A stretch of 49,478 bases of DNA from Flavobacterium odoriferum (GTDB lineage: Bacteria; Bacteroidota; Bacteroidia; Flavobacteriales; Flavobacteriaceae): positions 1-49,478 of the forward strand of contig NZ_JAMKFA010000021.1 in the NCBI RefSeq assembly GCF_025499515.1. The letters run 5' to 3'. The notes under the pieces are model-generated. The model worked only from the letters and a program-made list of their open reading frames with translations, was not told the origin of the DNA and made no database searches. Positions within the stretch are counted from its first letter, which is position 1; each line of letters begins with the position of its first letter. The position numbers and the translations under genes were made by a program. Of the stretch, positions 26,660 to 35,232 are shown in pieces.

Positions 26660-27856
26660 TTAAACTAACTCCCCTTTAAACGCTTTCTCTAAAATACTTT
26701 TTTTGAGTTCTTCTAAATTAGCTAGTTTTTGTTGGTATTTGGTTACTAATAAATTGGTTTGTTCTTGCAATTGATCAAGTTGTGTGACTATTTGTTGCTG
26801 TAATAATAGATTTGGAATGAAAAGATTTATTTGTTTTAACTGATTTAAATAAATTCCTTTTTGTGCTACCCCTCTTGAATTTTCTTGTAAATAAACAATT
26901 GCATTTCTCAAAGTATATTTTAAAAATCTTGAGTTTATTTCAGTAGGTATAGGTTTTAAAACTGCAACACTTCTCTGCAATACAAAATAATTATCCAATC
27001 TCGGAACCACAGCAACTCTACCAATTGTACCTACAATAGTTAATAATACATCGTTCTCTTTTACATCAGTTCGTTTATTTTCAGATATAAAATCTTCTTT
27101 AGTAAGATATCTTGGGTTGGAAAAATTTATTGAATCATCGAATACATTTTTTGAACTTAACATTAAATAACTACTTTTTTCAACACCTTTTGGTGGATTA
27201 TGACTACCATCAGTAATCTTTTCACATAATTCTTGCAATGTTCTTTCCTCCCAACCCTCAGCTTTTTGAGAAAAAATTTGATTCAATTTAGATTGAAACA
27301 ATTCTTTAGCGTTGGCGATGTTTTTTTCAATGTTGGCTTTGGCTTGGTCTATGGCTGCAAAAGCTTGGTCTAGTTTGGCTACTATGGCTTTTTGTTCTTC
27401 TAGGGTTGGGATTGGGATTTCGAAACTTCTTAAATAGCCTAATCCTACAAATTTTTGAGTTGTCCCTTTTGCATCTTCTAACATTTTAGAAACAACACTA
27501 TCTGATTCTAAATAATATTTTAAATATTGTCCATTTTGTTCTTTTCCTACTTTAAATAAAGCAACATTCTTTATAGCATAATTTGGTTCTTCTGTAATTA
27601 AAGTTGGATTACCAATTGTTCCAATCATAGCAAATAATACATCACCTTTATCAACCTTACTTCTTTTATTTATGTTAATAAAATCAGTATCAGAAATAAA
27701 TTTTACTTTTTCAAAATTTACCTCACCATTTTTAAGATTTTTTGATGTTACTAATGGATAACCAACTTCTATATATTTTGGTGAATCATGAGTTCCATCT
27801 CTTACATCGTAAACTTCACCTAATTTTTTATTTTCCCAATTCATATCATTTCTCAT
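26660..27856 (-). CDS. hsdS: Type I restriction enzyme specificity subunit (HsdS)
   Basis: A 398-residue protein with two target-recognition domains, each ending in an aromatic/GTIG loop (MIGTIGNPTLIT and TIVGTIGRVAVV). Each is followed by a coiled-coil spacer (LEEQKAIVAKLDQAFAAIDQ and QQQIVTQLDQLQEQTNLLV). It sets the bipartite DNA site for the M and R subunits. Its ATG overlaps the hsdM stop (TAATG). ATG 12 bases further in is also possible. Confidence 0.9.
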   Translation of the reverse strand: MRNDMNWENKKLGEVYDVRDGTHDSPKYIEVGYPLVTSKNLKNGEVNFEKVKFISDTDFININKRSKVDKGDVLFAMIGTIGNPTLITEEPNYAIKNVALFKVGKEQNGQYLKYYLESDSVVSKMLEDAKGTTQKFVGLGYLRSFEIPIPTLEEQKAIVAKLDQAFAAIDQAKANIEKNIANAKELFQSKLNQIFSQKAEGWEERTLQELCEKITDGSHNPPKGVEKSSYLMLSSKNVFDDSINFSNPRYLTKEDFISENKRTDVKENDVLLTIVGTIGRVAVVPRLDNYFVLQRSVAVLKPIPTEINSRFLKYTLRNAIVYLQENSRGVAQKGIYLNQLKQINLFIPNLLLQQQIVTQLDQLQEQTNLLVTKYQQKLANLEELKKSILEKAFKGELV

Positions 27857-29319
27857 TACACCAACTCATTTAAAGTTCCTAAAATCTCATTGGTTTCCTC
27901 GTCTAAGGTTTGCATTTCTTCTAAAATTAGTGCTGGTTCACGTAGAGGCACTTCTTCTGGTTTGTTTGGGTTTTTAACGGATAGGTCGTAATTAGACACT
28001 TCGACTGCGCTCAGTGTGACATTCCAAGATTTTTCAGTTTCGGGTTTTGTAGCTAGTAAGTCTATAAACTCTTGTAAATCATTATCGTTTAATGGGTTGG
28101 TTTTTCCCATGTTCCTACCTGCATCAAATTGATAGTACCAAATGTTTTTTGTTGGTTCGCCTTTCGTAAAAAACAATACTACTGTTTTAACTCCTGCCCC
28201 TAAGAACGTTCCTTGAGGCATGTCGAGAATGGTGTGTAAATTACAGGTTTCTAATAAGTGATGGCGTAAAGCTACCGAAGCATTATCAGTATTACTTAAA
28301 AACGTATTTTTAATGACTACCGCTGCACGACCGCCAGCTTTTAATGACTTAATAAAGTGTTGCATGAACAAGAAAGCTGTTTCTCCTGTTTTGATGTCGA
28401 AGTTTTGTTGCACCTCGATACGTTCTTTTCCTCCAAATGGAGGATTAGCTAGGATGATATCGTAACGGTCTTTTTCTTGAATGTCACGTATGTTTTCGCC
28501 AAGGGTGTTGGTGTGCACAATGTTTGGTGCTTCGATGCCATGTAAAATCATGTTCATCGTTCCAATGATGTAGGCTAAGTTTTTCTTTTCTTTTCCGAAG
28601 AATGTATTGTCTTGCAACTGCTCTAAATTGGCAGCTGTTTTTTCCATTTTCTCATATAAATACTCGTACGCTTCACACAAGAAACCTGCAGAACCACAAG
28701 CAGGATCGTATATTTTTTCTCCAACTTTTGGATTCATTACTTTAATCATCGTACGAATCAATGGTCGTGGTGTATAATATTGTCCACCATTACGACCGGC
28801 ATTACCCATGTTTTTAATCTTGGTTTCATACAAATGCGATAATTCGTGTTTGTCTACACTGGTTCCAAATGGTAAACCGTCGACCATGTTGATGATTTCA
28901 CGCATGTTATACCCCGATTTGATTTTGTTGCTCAACTCGGAGAAGATTTCGCCAATTTTATATTCGATGGTTTTTGGATTATCGATGTGTTTTTCTTTGA
29001 AACTTGCTAGGTATGGGAATAATTCGAATTCTACAAACTTTACTAAATCGGGTCCGATTAGTGCTTTGTGGATGTCGATTTCTCCTTTTTCATTTTTAGG
29101 AGCTGCCCAAGTTTCCCATTGGAATTTTGGTTCTAAGATTGCTGTATAGTTTTTTCCTTCTAGTATGGCTTCGTCTTCGCGGTTTTTGTCAAAACTATCT
29201 AAGTATCTTAAAAACAATACCCAAGAGGTTTGCTCGATATAATCGATTTCTGAATCTGCTCCTGAATCTTTATATAGTAAGTCGTCAATGTTTTTGAATG
29301 TTTGCTCGAAATTGGCCAT
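27856..29319 (-). CDS. hsdM: Type I restriction enzyme methylase subunit (HsdM)
   Basis: A 487-residue N6-adenine methyltransferase. The N-terminal HsdM helical domain is followed by YYTPRPLIRTMIKV, SAM motif I DPACGSAGFL and catalytic motif IV NPPFGG. SLKAGGRAAVVIKNTFLSN lies in the following Rossmann strands. It methylates the site defined by HsdS to protect host DNA. Near residue 437 the frame contains LSAVEVS, which is the translation of a dispersed island repeat accommodated in frame. Confidence 0.93.
   Translation of the reverse strand: MANFEQTFKNIDDLLYKDSGADSEIDYIEQTSWVLFLRYLDSFDKNREDEAILEGKNYTAILEPKFQWETWAAPKNEKGEIDIHKALIGPDLVKFVEFELFPYLASFKEKHIDNPKTIEYKIGEIFSELSNKIKSGYNMREIINMVDGLPFGTSVDKHELSHLYETKIKNMGNAGRNGGQYYTPRPLIRTMIKVMNPKVGEKIYDPACGSAGFLCEAYEYLYEKMEKTAANLEQLQDNTFFGKEKKNLAYIIGTMNMILHGIEAPNIVHTNTLGENIRDIQEKDRYDIILANPPFGGKERIEVQQNFDIKTGETAFLFMQHFIKSLKAGGRAAVVIKNTFLSNTDNASVALRHHLLETCNLHTILDMPQGTFLGAGVKTVVLFFTKGEPTKNIWYYQFDAGRNMGKTNPLNDNDLQEFIDLLATKPETEKSWNVTLSAVEVSNYDLSVKNPNKPEEVPLREPALILEEMQTLDEETNEILGTLNELV
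27996..28020. repeat. Short palindromic repeat inside hsdM (copy 5)
   Basis: ACACTTCGACTGCGCTCAGT then GTGAC. The flanking ACACT/AGTGT adds to the palindrome. It is in frame, in a C-terminal loop of HsdM. Confidence 0.7.
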
Positions 29320-29671
29320 TGTATTTTTGTAAGTTTATTAATTCGTAAATATAGTGAAAAGCAATTGAAAGAAAAATGAGGAAAAACGTATTTGAATAAA
29401 AAATAATGAAAATTAAAGAAAAAAAAAGCAGGGTGTAGGGTGTAGGGAAAAAACGTGTAAAAGATTTTTATTTTTTCAGAAATAAAAAAAACGGATTTAT
29501 TTGAGGAATTGGGTGCAAATTACACATAGCAGTTTATTGATTTGCTTTTGATTGTGCTGATGTTGCTAGAAAATTTGAAAAGTAAAAAAACTCAAAATGT
29601 TTGTGTGGAAATTTGGTTACACCCCTTACACCCTCTGTTGAAGTGGTCAGTGGTCGGTGATCAGTGATCAG
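29320..29671. other. Gene-free stretch upstream of hsdM
   Basis: I see no gene. There are simple repeats (GGGTGTAGGGTGTAGGG near 29433, GGTCAGTGGTCGGTGATCAG near 29645). The promoter of the restriction-modification operon should be here, on the minus strand; no perfect TAnnTTTG box stands out. Confidence 0.55.
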
Positions 29672-29711
29672 AAAAAAAGTGGCAACTTGCGTTTACCACT
29701 TTTAATTTTTT
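29672..29711. terminator. Terminator (usable on both strands)
   Basis: AAAAAAAGTGG, loop, CCACTTTTAATTTTTTT. It lies directly downstream of the primase/helicase gene on the minus strand. Confidence 0.8.
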
Positions 29712-29716
29712 TGAGT

Positions 29717-31909
29717 TTATATTTCGGATTGTCGGTTAGTTTGATCTACTTCTTCGTAGGTGAATTCTTTTACTGCGTAGACTGGACTTCCTTTTCGCAT
29801 TAGTCTTGTGAAATTGTGCTTTTTTAAAGCTTTTCCGATTTTGTTTATGGTTCCATCGGTGATGGTGATTTTTGCTCTTTCGGCTAGTTTTGCTGCTATT
29901 TGTGAGGCGTTTAGATAATGTGTGGCATTTTCTCTGTCGCAAGGTTCAAACCATGTTAAAAGCAATTCTTCTTCTGGGCTTCGTAGTTGGTATTGTTCGT
30001 TGTTTTCGGTGATGTTTTTTATTTCTTCTTGGTCGAACCAATATCTAAATCCTGTTTTGAATAGATACAAGGCTTGTGATAATACATTGTCAATGTTGAT
30101 TTCGTGTTGGTATTGGATGTTTTCTACTTCAAAACAAAGAAATCTTCTGCTTCCTGTACTGTCGTTTAAGAATTGCGCTGTGTTGACACTTCCGGCAAAT
30201 GATGCGCGTCTTGGCATGGTTTCGTTGTTGTGTCCGTAGGCTTTTCTCATTCTGATTTGTGTCTTTGTAATGATTTCTTTTAAGCTTCCAATTTCGGAAC
30301 GGTTTAGATTTTCTAATTCGTCCAGGTTGATTAACATACATTCTGAAAGTTGCACTAAAGTGTCTTTGTTGTTCGGGTTTATGGTTCCAGAGAACAAATA
30401 CTCTTTTAAATTTCTAGGTACTAGTTTTTCTACCCAAGTGGTTTTTCCTAATCCTTGTTTTCCGCTGAATACAATAACTGTGTGATTGATTACTTTGTCA
30501 TCCAATACACAACCGACCATTGCTACAATCCATTTTTTAAAACACTCTTGCCAAAGGTCTTGTTTTGTTGTAGTTATCGTATTTGCCAATTCTAAAATAT
30601 AGTCTGTTTTTTCGTCATACGATGGTAAATTATAAAAGTAATCTTCGAATGGATTGTACAATTCACAGAAATCGGAATACAATAGGTTTCGCAAAGAAGA
30701 AAGGTTTGTTTTGATTCTTCCTTTTAAACATTCGCGAAGAATTGAGTTTTCTATAAAGTCGTTCATTACATGCCATTTCTTTTTGCCGAAATACTGAAAC
30801 TCTAACTTGCCTGAAACCATGTTGTGCCGAAATACATATCTTGTGGATAGGAATAGTTCTAATCGGTCGATTTGGGTTGGTTTTGGTTTGTCATCATCGA
30901 TTTCATCGATGTTAGCCTTCTGCGAAGGAGTTTCCTCGGCATGGCTCGGAATGACAGCGTTTTTTGATTTACTTTTAGTGTTTCTTTTCGTTTCAAAGTT
31001 TTCATCTTTACCAAATTCGTGAATGTTTCCGTAGGCGCTGTGAATGGTTTGTGTTACTTCTTTTTCATCATAGCCAAAGTCTGTTAGTATGAAGCTTAGT
31101 GCTTCGTTTAATGAAATGCCTTTTCGGTTTAGGTTGCACGCGAGTTGGTGTACGAATACATTTCGGCTACCTGTCGCGAATTGCACTTTTTTTTCGGTGA
31201 AGCGGATGCAGTGATTGTACACAGCTTCGCTGTTAGTCGCAGTCGCAGTCGCAGTTGGCGGTTGAGGCACTTCGACAGGCTCAGTTTGACTAGATTGGTT
31301 TGAGGCTGTTCCGCTCAAACTCATCTCGCCCCTCGACTCCGCTCGGGATGACAGCATTTCATTTTGCTCTTTTGTGACAAATGTCTTTGCAGCTTCGTTT
31401 TGATAGAGGTTATCGTCGAATGAGTAGAAACATAGTCGGGTTATGTCTTTTCCGGATTTGTCTATTTCATGGTTTAATAGGGTTTCGTAGTGTTTTTGGA
31501 TTGCCAAAAAGGTTTCTTTGTGGTCTTCTTTTGTGGTGTTTACTTTTACTAGAATCTTTAATCCATTGCCTGATGGACTTATGAAACTTGCATAGGTGTA
31601 TTCGGATTGGTTGGCTTTATGTTTTGCGTTTTGTAAATCGGTTTGACTTAATTTATCGATGTCTAAGATAATGAAATTGGAGTATGCTTCCAGAAATTCC
31701 ATTTTTCTTCCACCTACAAATTTTCCTGAAGGTGTGAATGCAGGCAATGATTTTTTTGCTTTTTCATAGGCTTCTAGTTTGTTTTCGGCTAATGATTTAC
31801 GCAAATAGGTTATCCCTGGTCTGTACTTTCCTGTTTTGATTTCGTGCAGGATTTCGGGAATTGTTTTGTGTTCTATTACTTCGTTGAAGTTTTTGAAGAT
31901 TGTTATCAT
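29717..31909 (-). CDS. BT4734-like primase / VapE-type helicase protein
   Basis: A 730-residue replication protein. The N-terminal 180 residues match the BT4734/BF3469 (primase-polymerase-like) domain: YSNFIILDIDKLS and ASFISPSGNGLKILVKVNT. A PriCT-like helical part precedes a VirE/VapE superfamily ATPase with Walker A SGKQGLGKTTW (about residue 480) and INLDELENLNRSE. It probably starts replication of the excised element, as in phage satellites. The linker (about residues 190-330) is built from short dispersed repeats and a TATATAT run, so it should be disordered. Confidence 0.87.
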   Translation of the reverse strand: MITIFKNFNEVIEHKTIPEILHEIKTGKYRPGITYLRKSLAENKLEAYEKAKKSLPAFTPSGKFVGGRKMEFLEAYSNFIILDIDKLSQTDLQNAKHKANQSEYTYASFISPSGNGLKILVKVNTTKEDHKETFLAIQKHYETLLNHEIDKSGKDITRLCFYSFDDNLYQNEAAKTFVTKEQNEMLSSRAESRGEMSLSGTASNQSSQTEPVEVPQPPTATATATNSEAVYNHCIRFTEKKVQFATGSRNVFVHQLACNLNRKGISLNEALSFILTDFGYDEKEVTQTIHSAYGNIHEFGKDENFETKRNTKSKSKNAVIPSHAEETPSQKANIDEIDDDKPKPTQIDRLELFLSTRYVFRHNMVSGKLEFQYFGKKKWHVMNDFIENSILRECLKGRIKTNLSSLRNLLYSDFCELYNPFEDYFYNLPSYDEKTDYILELANTITTTKQDLWQECFKKWIVAMVGCVLDDKVINHTVIVFSGKQGLGKTTWVEKLVPRNLKEYLFSGTINPNNKDTLVQLSECMLINLDELENLNRSEIGSLKEIITKTQIRMRKAYGHNNETMPRRASFAGSVNTAQFLNDSTGSRRFLCFEVENIQYQHEINIDNVLSQALYLFKTGFRYWFDQEEIKNITENNEQYQLRSPEEELLLTWFEPCDRENATHYLNASQIAAKLAERAKITITDGTINKIGKALKKHNFTRLMRKGSPVYAVKEFTYEEVDQTNRQSEI
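30932..30956. repeat. Short palindromic repeat inside the helicase gene (copy 6)
   Basis: TTCCTCGGCATGGCTCGGAA then TGACA. Translated as VIPSHAEET in the linker. Confidence 0.6.
31239..31257. repeat. Short tandem repeat in the helicase linker
   Basis: Three CGCAGT units in a row encode the TATATAT run of the linker. Length variation here would keep the reading frame. Confidence 0.65.
31269..31290. repeat. Short palindromic repeat inside the helicase gene (copy 7)
   Basis: CTTCGACAGGCTCAGTTTGA. Translated as QTEPVEV. Confidence 0.7.
31330..31352. repeat. Short palindromic repeat inside the helicase gene (copy 8)
   Basis: CCCTCGACTCCGCTCGGGAT then GAC. Translated as SSRAESRG. Only about 40 bases from copy 7. 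Confidence 0.7.
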
Positions 31910-32006
31910 GTTTGAGTGATTAGTGAAAAGTGATTAGTGAATAGCTTTTGTGGTTGTTCCTGTTTTACAGTCACATACCTCACATGTTCCGTTGCACTGG
32001 TTCATA

Positions 32007-32288
32007 CTATTTTCCTTTGAATGATTTGTTGTAGTGTTCTTGTAGCAGTTTTTCAACATCAGAAAGTTTGTAGTAGATTTTGCTTCCTACTTGACTGAAT
32101 GAAATTTTACCTTCATCTCTCCAAGTTTGAGCTGTGCGTTTGGAGATTTTCATGAGCATGATGAACTCTTGATTGTCTAAGAAGGTTTCTTTCTTTGGGT
32201 CTGGCTTGGTGTTTAGTTGGCTTTGAATTGCGTCTAATTTTGCCATTAAGTCGTTGTACTGGTCTTTTGTTAAAATAATTGCTTCCAT
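32007..32288 (-). CDS. Excisionase-like helix-turn-helix protein
   Basis: A 93-residue protein starting MEAIILTKDQYNDLMAKLDA; an upstream ATG at 32318 is less likely. The C-terminal half is an HTH_17 winged helix: NQEFIMLMKISKRTAQTWRD, then GKISFSQVGSKIYYKLSDVE. This type is usual beside Bacteroidetes tyrosine integrases, where it steers excision. It lies upstream of the primase/helicase gene on the same strand. Confidence 0.85.
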   Translation of the reverse strand: MEAIILTKDQYNDLMAKLDAIQSQLNTKPDPKKETFLDNQEFIMLMKISKRTAQTWRDEGKISFSQVGSKIYYKLSDVEKLLQEHYNKSFKGK

Positions 32289-32330
32289 TTTCGTAGTTTT
32301 TAAAAGTTTATGGAGCAAAATTGTGAAGTA

Positions 32331-32369
32331 AAAAAAAGTCCCTTAGTCCCAATCGGGTCCCAAGGGACT
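32331..32369 (-). terminator. Rho-independent terminator
   Basis: On the minus strand AGTCCCTT, loop, AAGGGACTTTTTTT. It separates the 302-residue gene from the excisionase-like gene. Confidence 0.82.
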
Positions 32370-32377
32370 ATTATTTT

Positions 32378-33286
32378 TTAGAGGAAGTTATCGAGGTCTA
32401 TTCGTTTGTGGGTCTTAGGTCTTTTATCGCCTCGTGATGGTTTGAGGATGGTTTCGACTGTTTGGGGACTTATTTCGTTGTTGTCTTTATCGATGAAGTT
32501 GTTAACTATCATATTTACTATTTCGCCATTGGAAGCATCAATAAATGATTTTCCATCAACAAATAATTCCCGACTTAGTTGGTAGAATATGTCTACTAAT
32601 TGATTTAGATTTCCGTTGAATTTCAGTTTTTTAGTGGTTAGTTTTTTCTCCAGTTCTAGTTCTTTTTCTTTCTCAATTTCTGAACGCATTTTACGAAGCG
32701 TTTGTAATTTTTCAATGAATTGAACGCATTGTTGGTCATAAGCTTGCAGCTTGTTGTTTATTGAAATGATGTCAGCTTGTCGGTATTCGAAAATTTCTTC
32801 GTTTAAAAACAAGATTTGTTCATTGAACGATTCCATTTTTTCAACCTGATGTTTGATTTCAAAAAATGAAAAATATCGATCTTCCGATTCGGCATTGATT
32901 AACCTTTTTGGAGTAACTTGTTTGGTTTCTTTTACGCTCGAAGATTGCAGTTCTGTTCGTTTTTTCTCGATGATGTTGTACAATTTGTTGAATCTACTCA
33001 GTGCCTTTTGGCTAAAGAATAGTTCTTCATTGTTGGCTAATAATTTTTCGAATTTGTTTAACCAAGTATTTCCGTCTTGGGCAAGTTGGAGTTGGTAGTT
33101 AATGAATTCGGGTAGTTGGGATTGTGGGATTGTAAATACTTTTTCGAGTAAAGCAATACAATAGTTTTCCAGTGTGGGTTCCTGGTCGTGAGTAATGTCA
33201 AAAATAGAAGCTGCACTTTGTGCTGTGTCGATGGTTCTCCATTCTGAGAACAATGATTTTTTGATGTTTTGCCCTTTCAAGTTCAC
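32378..33286 (-). CDS. Coiled-coil protein of unknown function
   Basis: A 302-residue protein I cannot assign. The middle is strongly helical with Lys/Glu/Leu heptads (LRKMRSEIEKEKELELEKKL). The C-terminal 80 residues (LVDIFYQLSRELFVDGKSFI, then NEISPQTVETILKPSRGDKR) look like the conserved end seen in RteC-like or related Bacteroidetes mobile-element regulators; this is a weak resemblance. It stands between the integrase and excisionase genes and could control element excision. Confidence 0.7.
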   Translation of the reverse strand: MNLKGQNIKKSLFSEWRTIDTAQSAASIFDITHDQEPTLENYCIALLEKVFTIPQSQLPEFINYQLQLAQDGNTWLNKFEKLLANNEELFFSQKALSRFNKLYNIIEKKRTELQSSSVKETKQVTPKRLINAESEDRYFSFFEIKHQVEKMESFNEQILFLNEEIFEYRQADIISINNKLQAYDQQCVQFIEKLQTLRKMRSEIEKEKELELEKKLTTKKLKFNGNLNQLVDIFYQLSRELFVDGKSFIDASNGEIVNMIVNNFIDKDNNEISPQTVETILKPSRGDKRPKTHKRIDLDNFL

Positions 33287-33559
33287 GTTTTTTGCCGGTG
33301 TTAAATTTGTTCATTATTTGTTATTTGGTTACACTTTTTCCAATGTCACGACTTGAAATGATTTAGTTGCTTGAAGTTCAGGTATACTTCAAGTAAATTT
33401 CAATATGATTTTGGAAGTTTTTTACTATTTGGGATGCCTAAAATTAGAACAAATTCAGTACCGTTTTGCGTTGTTTTTCGTACAAGTTTTCAACAATTTT
33501 GCGAAGGCTTGTATTTGCTAGGGTTTTGGATTTCGAGAGTAAAAAAGAGTAAAATTTAC
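33287..33559. other. Gene-free stretch between integrase and the coiled-coil gene
   Basis: No gene is visible. A tandem-like GAAGTTCAGGTATACTTCAA palindrome near 33375-33394 could be an operator. The rest is AT-rich. Confidence 0.5.
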
Positions 33560-33607
33560 CTTCGAAAAAGAAAACGAGAGTAGTTTTTTGAAGTAATTAC
33601 TCTCGTT
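33560..33607 (-). terminator. Rho-independent terminator of the integrase gene
   Basis: On the minus strand AACGAGAGTA, loop, TACTCTCGTTTTCTTTTT. Confidence 0.82.
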
Positions 33608-33612
33608 CTGTT

Positions 33613-34830
33613 TTAGTAGATGTAGTTGTCAACCGCTTTGTCTAATTCTTCTGAAATGATTTTAGCATATACCTGGGTTGTGCTGATATCGCGGTGGTCC
33701 ATAAGTTTTGAAACGTGCTCAATTCTCATTCCGTTGTTTAAAGCATTGGTTGCAAAGGTGTGGCGGCTTATGTGAAATGTTACTTTTACTGGAATTTCTA
33801 ATTTCTTTGCTATGCGCTGTAATTGAAAATTAGCTGCTTTATTGGCACTTTCTATAAAAGTATAACGGTATTCATCATTCTTTAAATACAGCTCTTTATT
33901 TGTGATTACAGGAAATATAAAGTCGTCTTGTTCTGCATCTTCCTTTTTGTATTTATTGATGATGTCCAATGCTAACTGACCTATTTTAAACTGATGCATT
34001 CTTCCTGTTTTACGAATTACTTTTTGTATTCTTCTTTCTTCTTCATTGAAGTGTTTTACTTGAAATTCTAATACATCACTGAATCGTAATCCTCCAGCGA
34101 AAATTGAAAAGATAAACATATCACGATATACACTCGCTTTTGATTTTTCATCTAGTTTATAATTGATAATCGCTTCGAATTGCTCTTTCTTTAAAAACTG
34201 TCTTCTGCTTGGGTCTTTCTTTAATTTCAACTTACTAAACGGATACATGTATTCCGGAATTAAATCTTCTTTGATAGCTTCTTTGAACATAATCGCCAAT
34301 ATCATAATGGAATAACGTTGTGTTGTATTTCCGTTTTTTAGTTCGTTGCTTAGATAACTCATGTAATCCATCAATAATGAAACTGTAATGTCATCAAAAT
34401 AAACCTCCTTAGTTCCTACCCATTTTTCGAACTTATCTAAATAGGCATGGTAATTTTTATAGGTTGAAATTGATACGTTGTTTTTAATTCGTTCACAATG
34501 TTTACGTGAGTACTCGAAGAAATTAGGCACTTCTTTACCTTTTATGGCTTCTTTTAGTTTTTTAATGGAAACGGTTTTTACTTTACGCTCCATGTCGGCA
34601 ACTTGTCCTTCAGCATCGGCAATTTTTTGAGCAAGTGCAGCATTCATTCGCGCGCTATTAGGATAGCTTTTCTTAACTCTCTGCTTTGCTTCATCCCAAT
34701 CACTTTCTTTAAGCTTGAGTCCGGCAGTGATAAATTTCGTTTTTCTATCTTTTATAATTCTAATGTACAAAGGGCTTTTACCTGTTTGATCTTTCTGGTT
34801 GGTGCGTAGTATTAATTTAATGGATGCCAT
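33613..34830 (-). CDS. Tyrosine site-specific integrase of the island
   Basis: A 405-residue recombinase: an N-terminal Arm DNA-binding domain (SIKLILRTNQKDQTGKSPLY), a SAM-like core-binding domain (about 110-200), and the catalytic domain with Arg in FAGGLRFSDVLEF, HISRHTFATN, LMDHRDISTTQVYAKI and the nucleophile Tyr near 388. This is the standard Bacteroidetes ICE/prophage integrase layout. It lacks anything I would call the IntI-specific patch, so I do not think it mobilises the cassettes. It lies 105 bases inside the right boundary repeat. Confidence 0.92.
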   Translation of the reverse strand: MASIKLILRTNQKDQTGKSPLYIRIIKDRKTKFITAGLKLKESDWDEAKQRVKKSYPNSARMNAALAQKIADAEGQVADMERKVKTVSIKKLKEAIKGKEVPNFFEYSRKHCERIKNNVSISTYKNYHAYLDKFEKWVGTKEVYFDDITVSLLMDYMSYLSNELKNGNTTQRYSIMILAIMFKEAIKEDLIPEYMYPFSKLKLKKDPSRRQFLKKEQFEAIINYKLDEKSKASVYRDMFIFSIFAGGLRFSDVLEFQVKHFNEEERRIQKVIRKTGRMHQFKIGQLALDIINKYKKEDAEQDDFIFPVITNKELYLKNDEYRYTFIESANKAANFQLQRIAKKLEIPVKVTFHISRHTFATNALNNGMRIEHVSKLMDHRDISTTQVYAKIISEELDKAVDNYIY

Positions 34831-34934
34831 AATTATAGAATATTAGAAATGTTATACTATATTTGTAAAGCGGTGCAAACGAGTGAAAGTATTGATTTTA
34901 CTAGCATTTCATTCTAGTGCAACGGAGTACTAAG

Positions 34935-34959
34935 GTACAACAATTGGTACAACAAATCA
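34935..34959 (+). repeat. Right island boundary repeat (putative att)
   Basis: GTACAACA, a 4-base gap, then GTACAACAAATCA; the partner of 10024-10047. It lies upstream of the integrase start, the usual place for att sites. Confidence 0.55.
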
Positions 34960-35067
34960 AGTATTTTGATGCTTTTTTATGCTTAAATTTGCTTTAGTGT
35001 TTTTTATAAAGTCAATAAATACAGTACTTTAAGTGCAAAAGGATACTTGCAGAATTATTATAGAGAT

Positions 35068-35197
35068 AACAGCGGTTTGCTTCAATGGCTACTTCCGGAT
35101 TTTCCTACGGAAAATCCGCTGCTGAATGGAATGTTTTGTTATATTTGTAATGGCTTGGTGCTGGTTCAACGCCACTGAAAGCAAGCCACAGAACGTT
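35068..35197 (+). repeat. attC-like site s13 (class A)
   Basis: First site after the island. GAGATAAC before it has no partner GTTATCTC in the window, so the cassette it once closed lost its beginning. The -7 box is at 35140-35147. Confidence 0.87.
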
Positions 35198-35232
35198 AGC
35201 AAACATATGTTCAAAAAACGTAAAAAAACTAA

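Larger units (their letters stand above)
10024..34959. mobile_element. Integrative genomic island (metal resistance and restriction-modification)
   Basis: The roughly 25 kb segment has a tyrosine integrase at its right end, an excisionase-like HTH gene, a primase/helicase gene, and related direct repeats at both ends. It interrupts the cassette array. Cargo includes RND metal efflux, a type I restriction-modification locus and an AbiEi-like/Fic fusion. I see no tRNA at either edge and no conjugation (tra) genes, so transfer would need help from elsewhere. The exact ends are inferred. Confidence 0.65.

Noticed and set aside
33613..34830. Tyrosine recombinase taken as the integron integrase of the array
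   Set aside because: Its 405 residues with an Arm-type N-terminal domain fit ICE/prophage integrases, and it sits inside the island with its own boundary repeats.
34831..35067. tRNA gene as the island target
   Set aside because: No cloverleaf-like sequence is visible on either side of the island.
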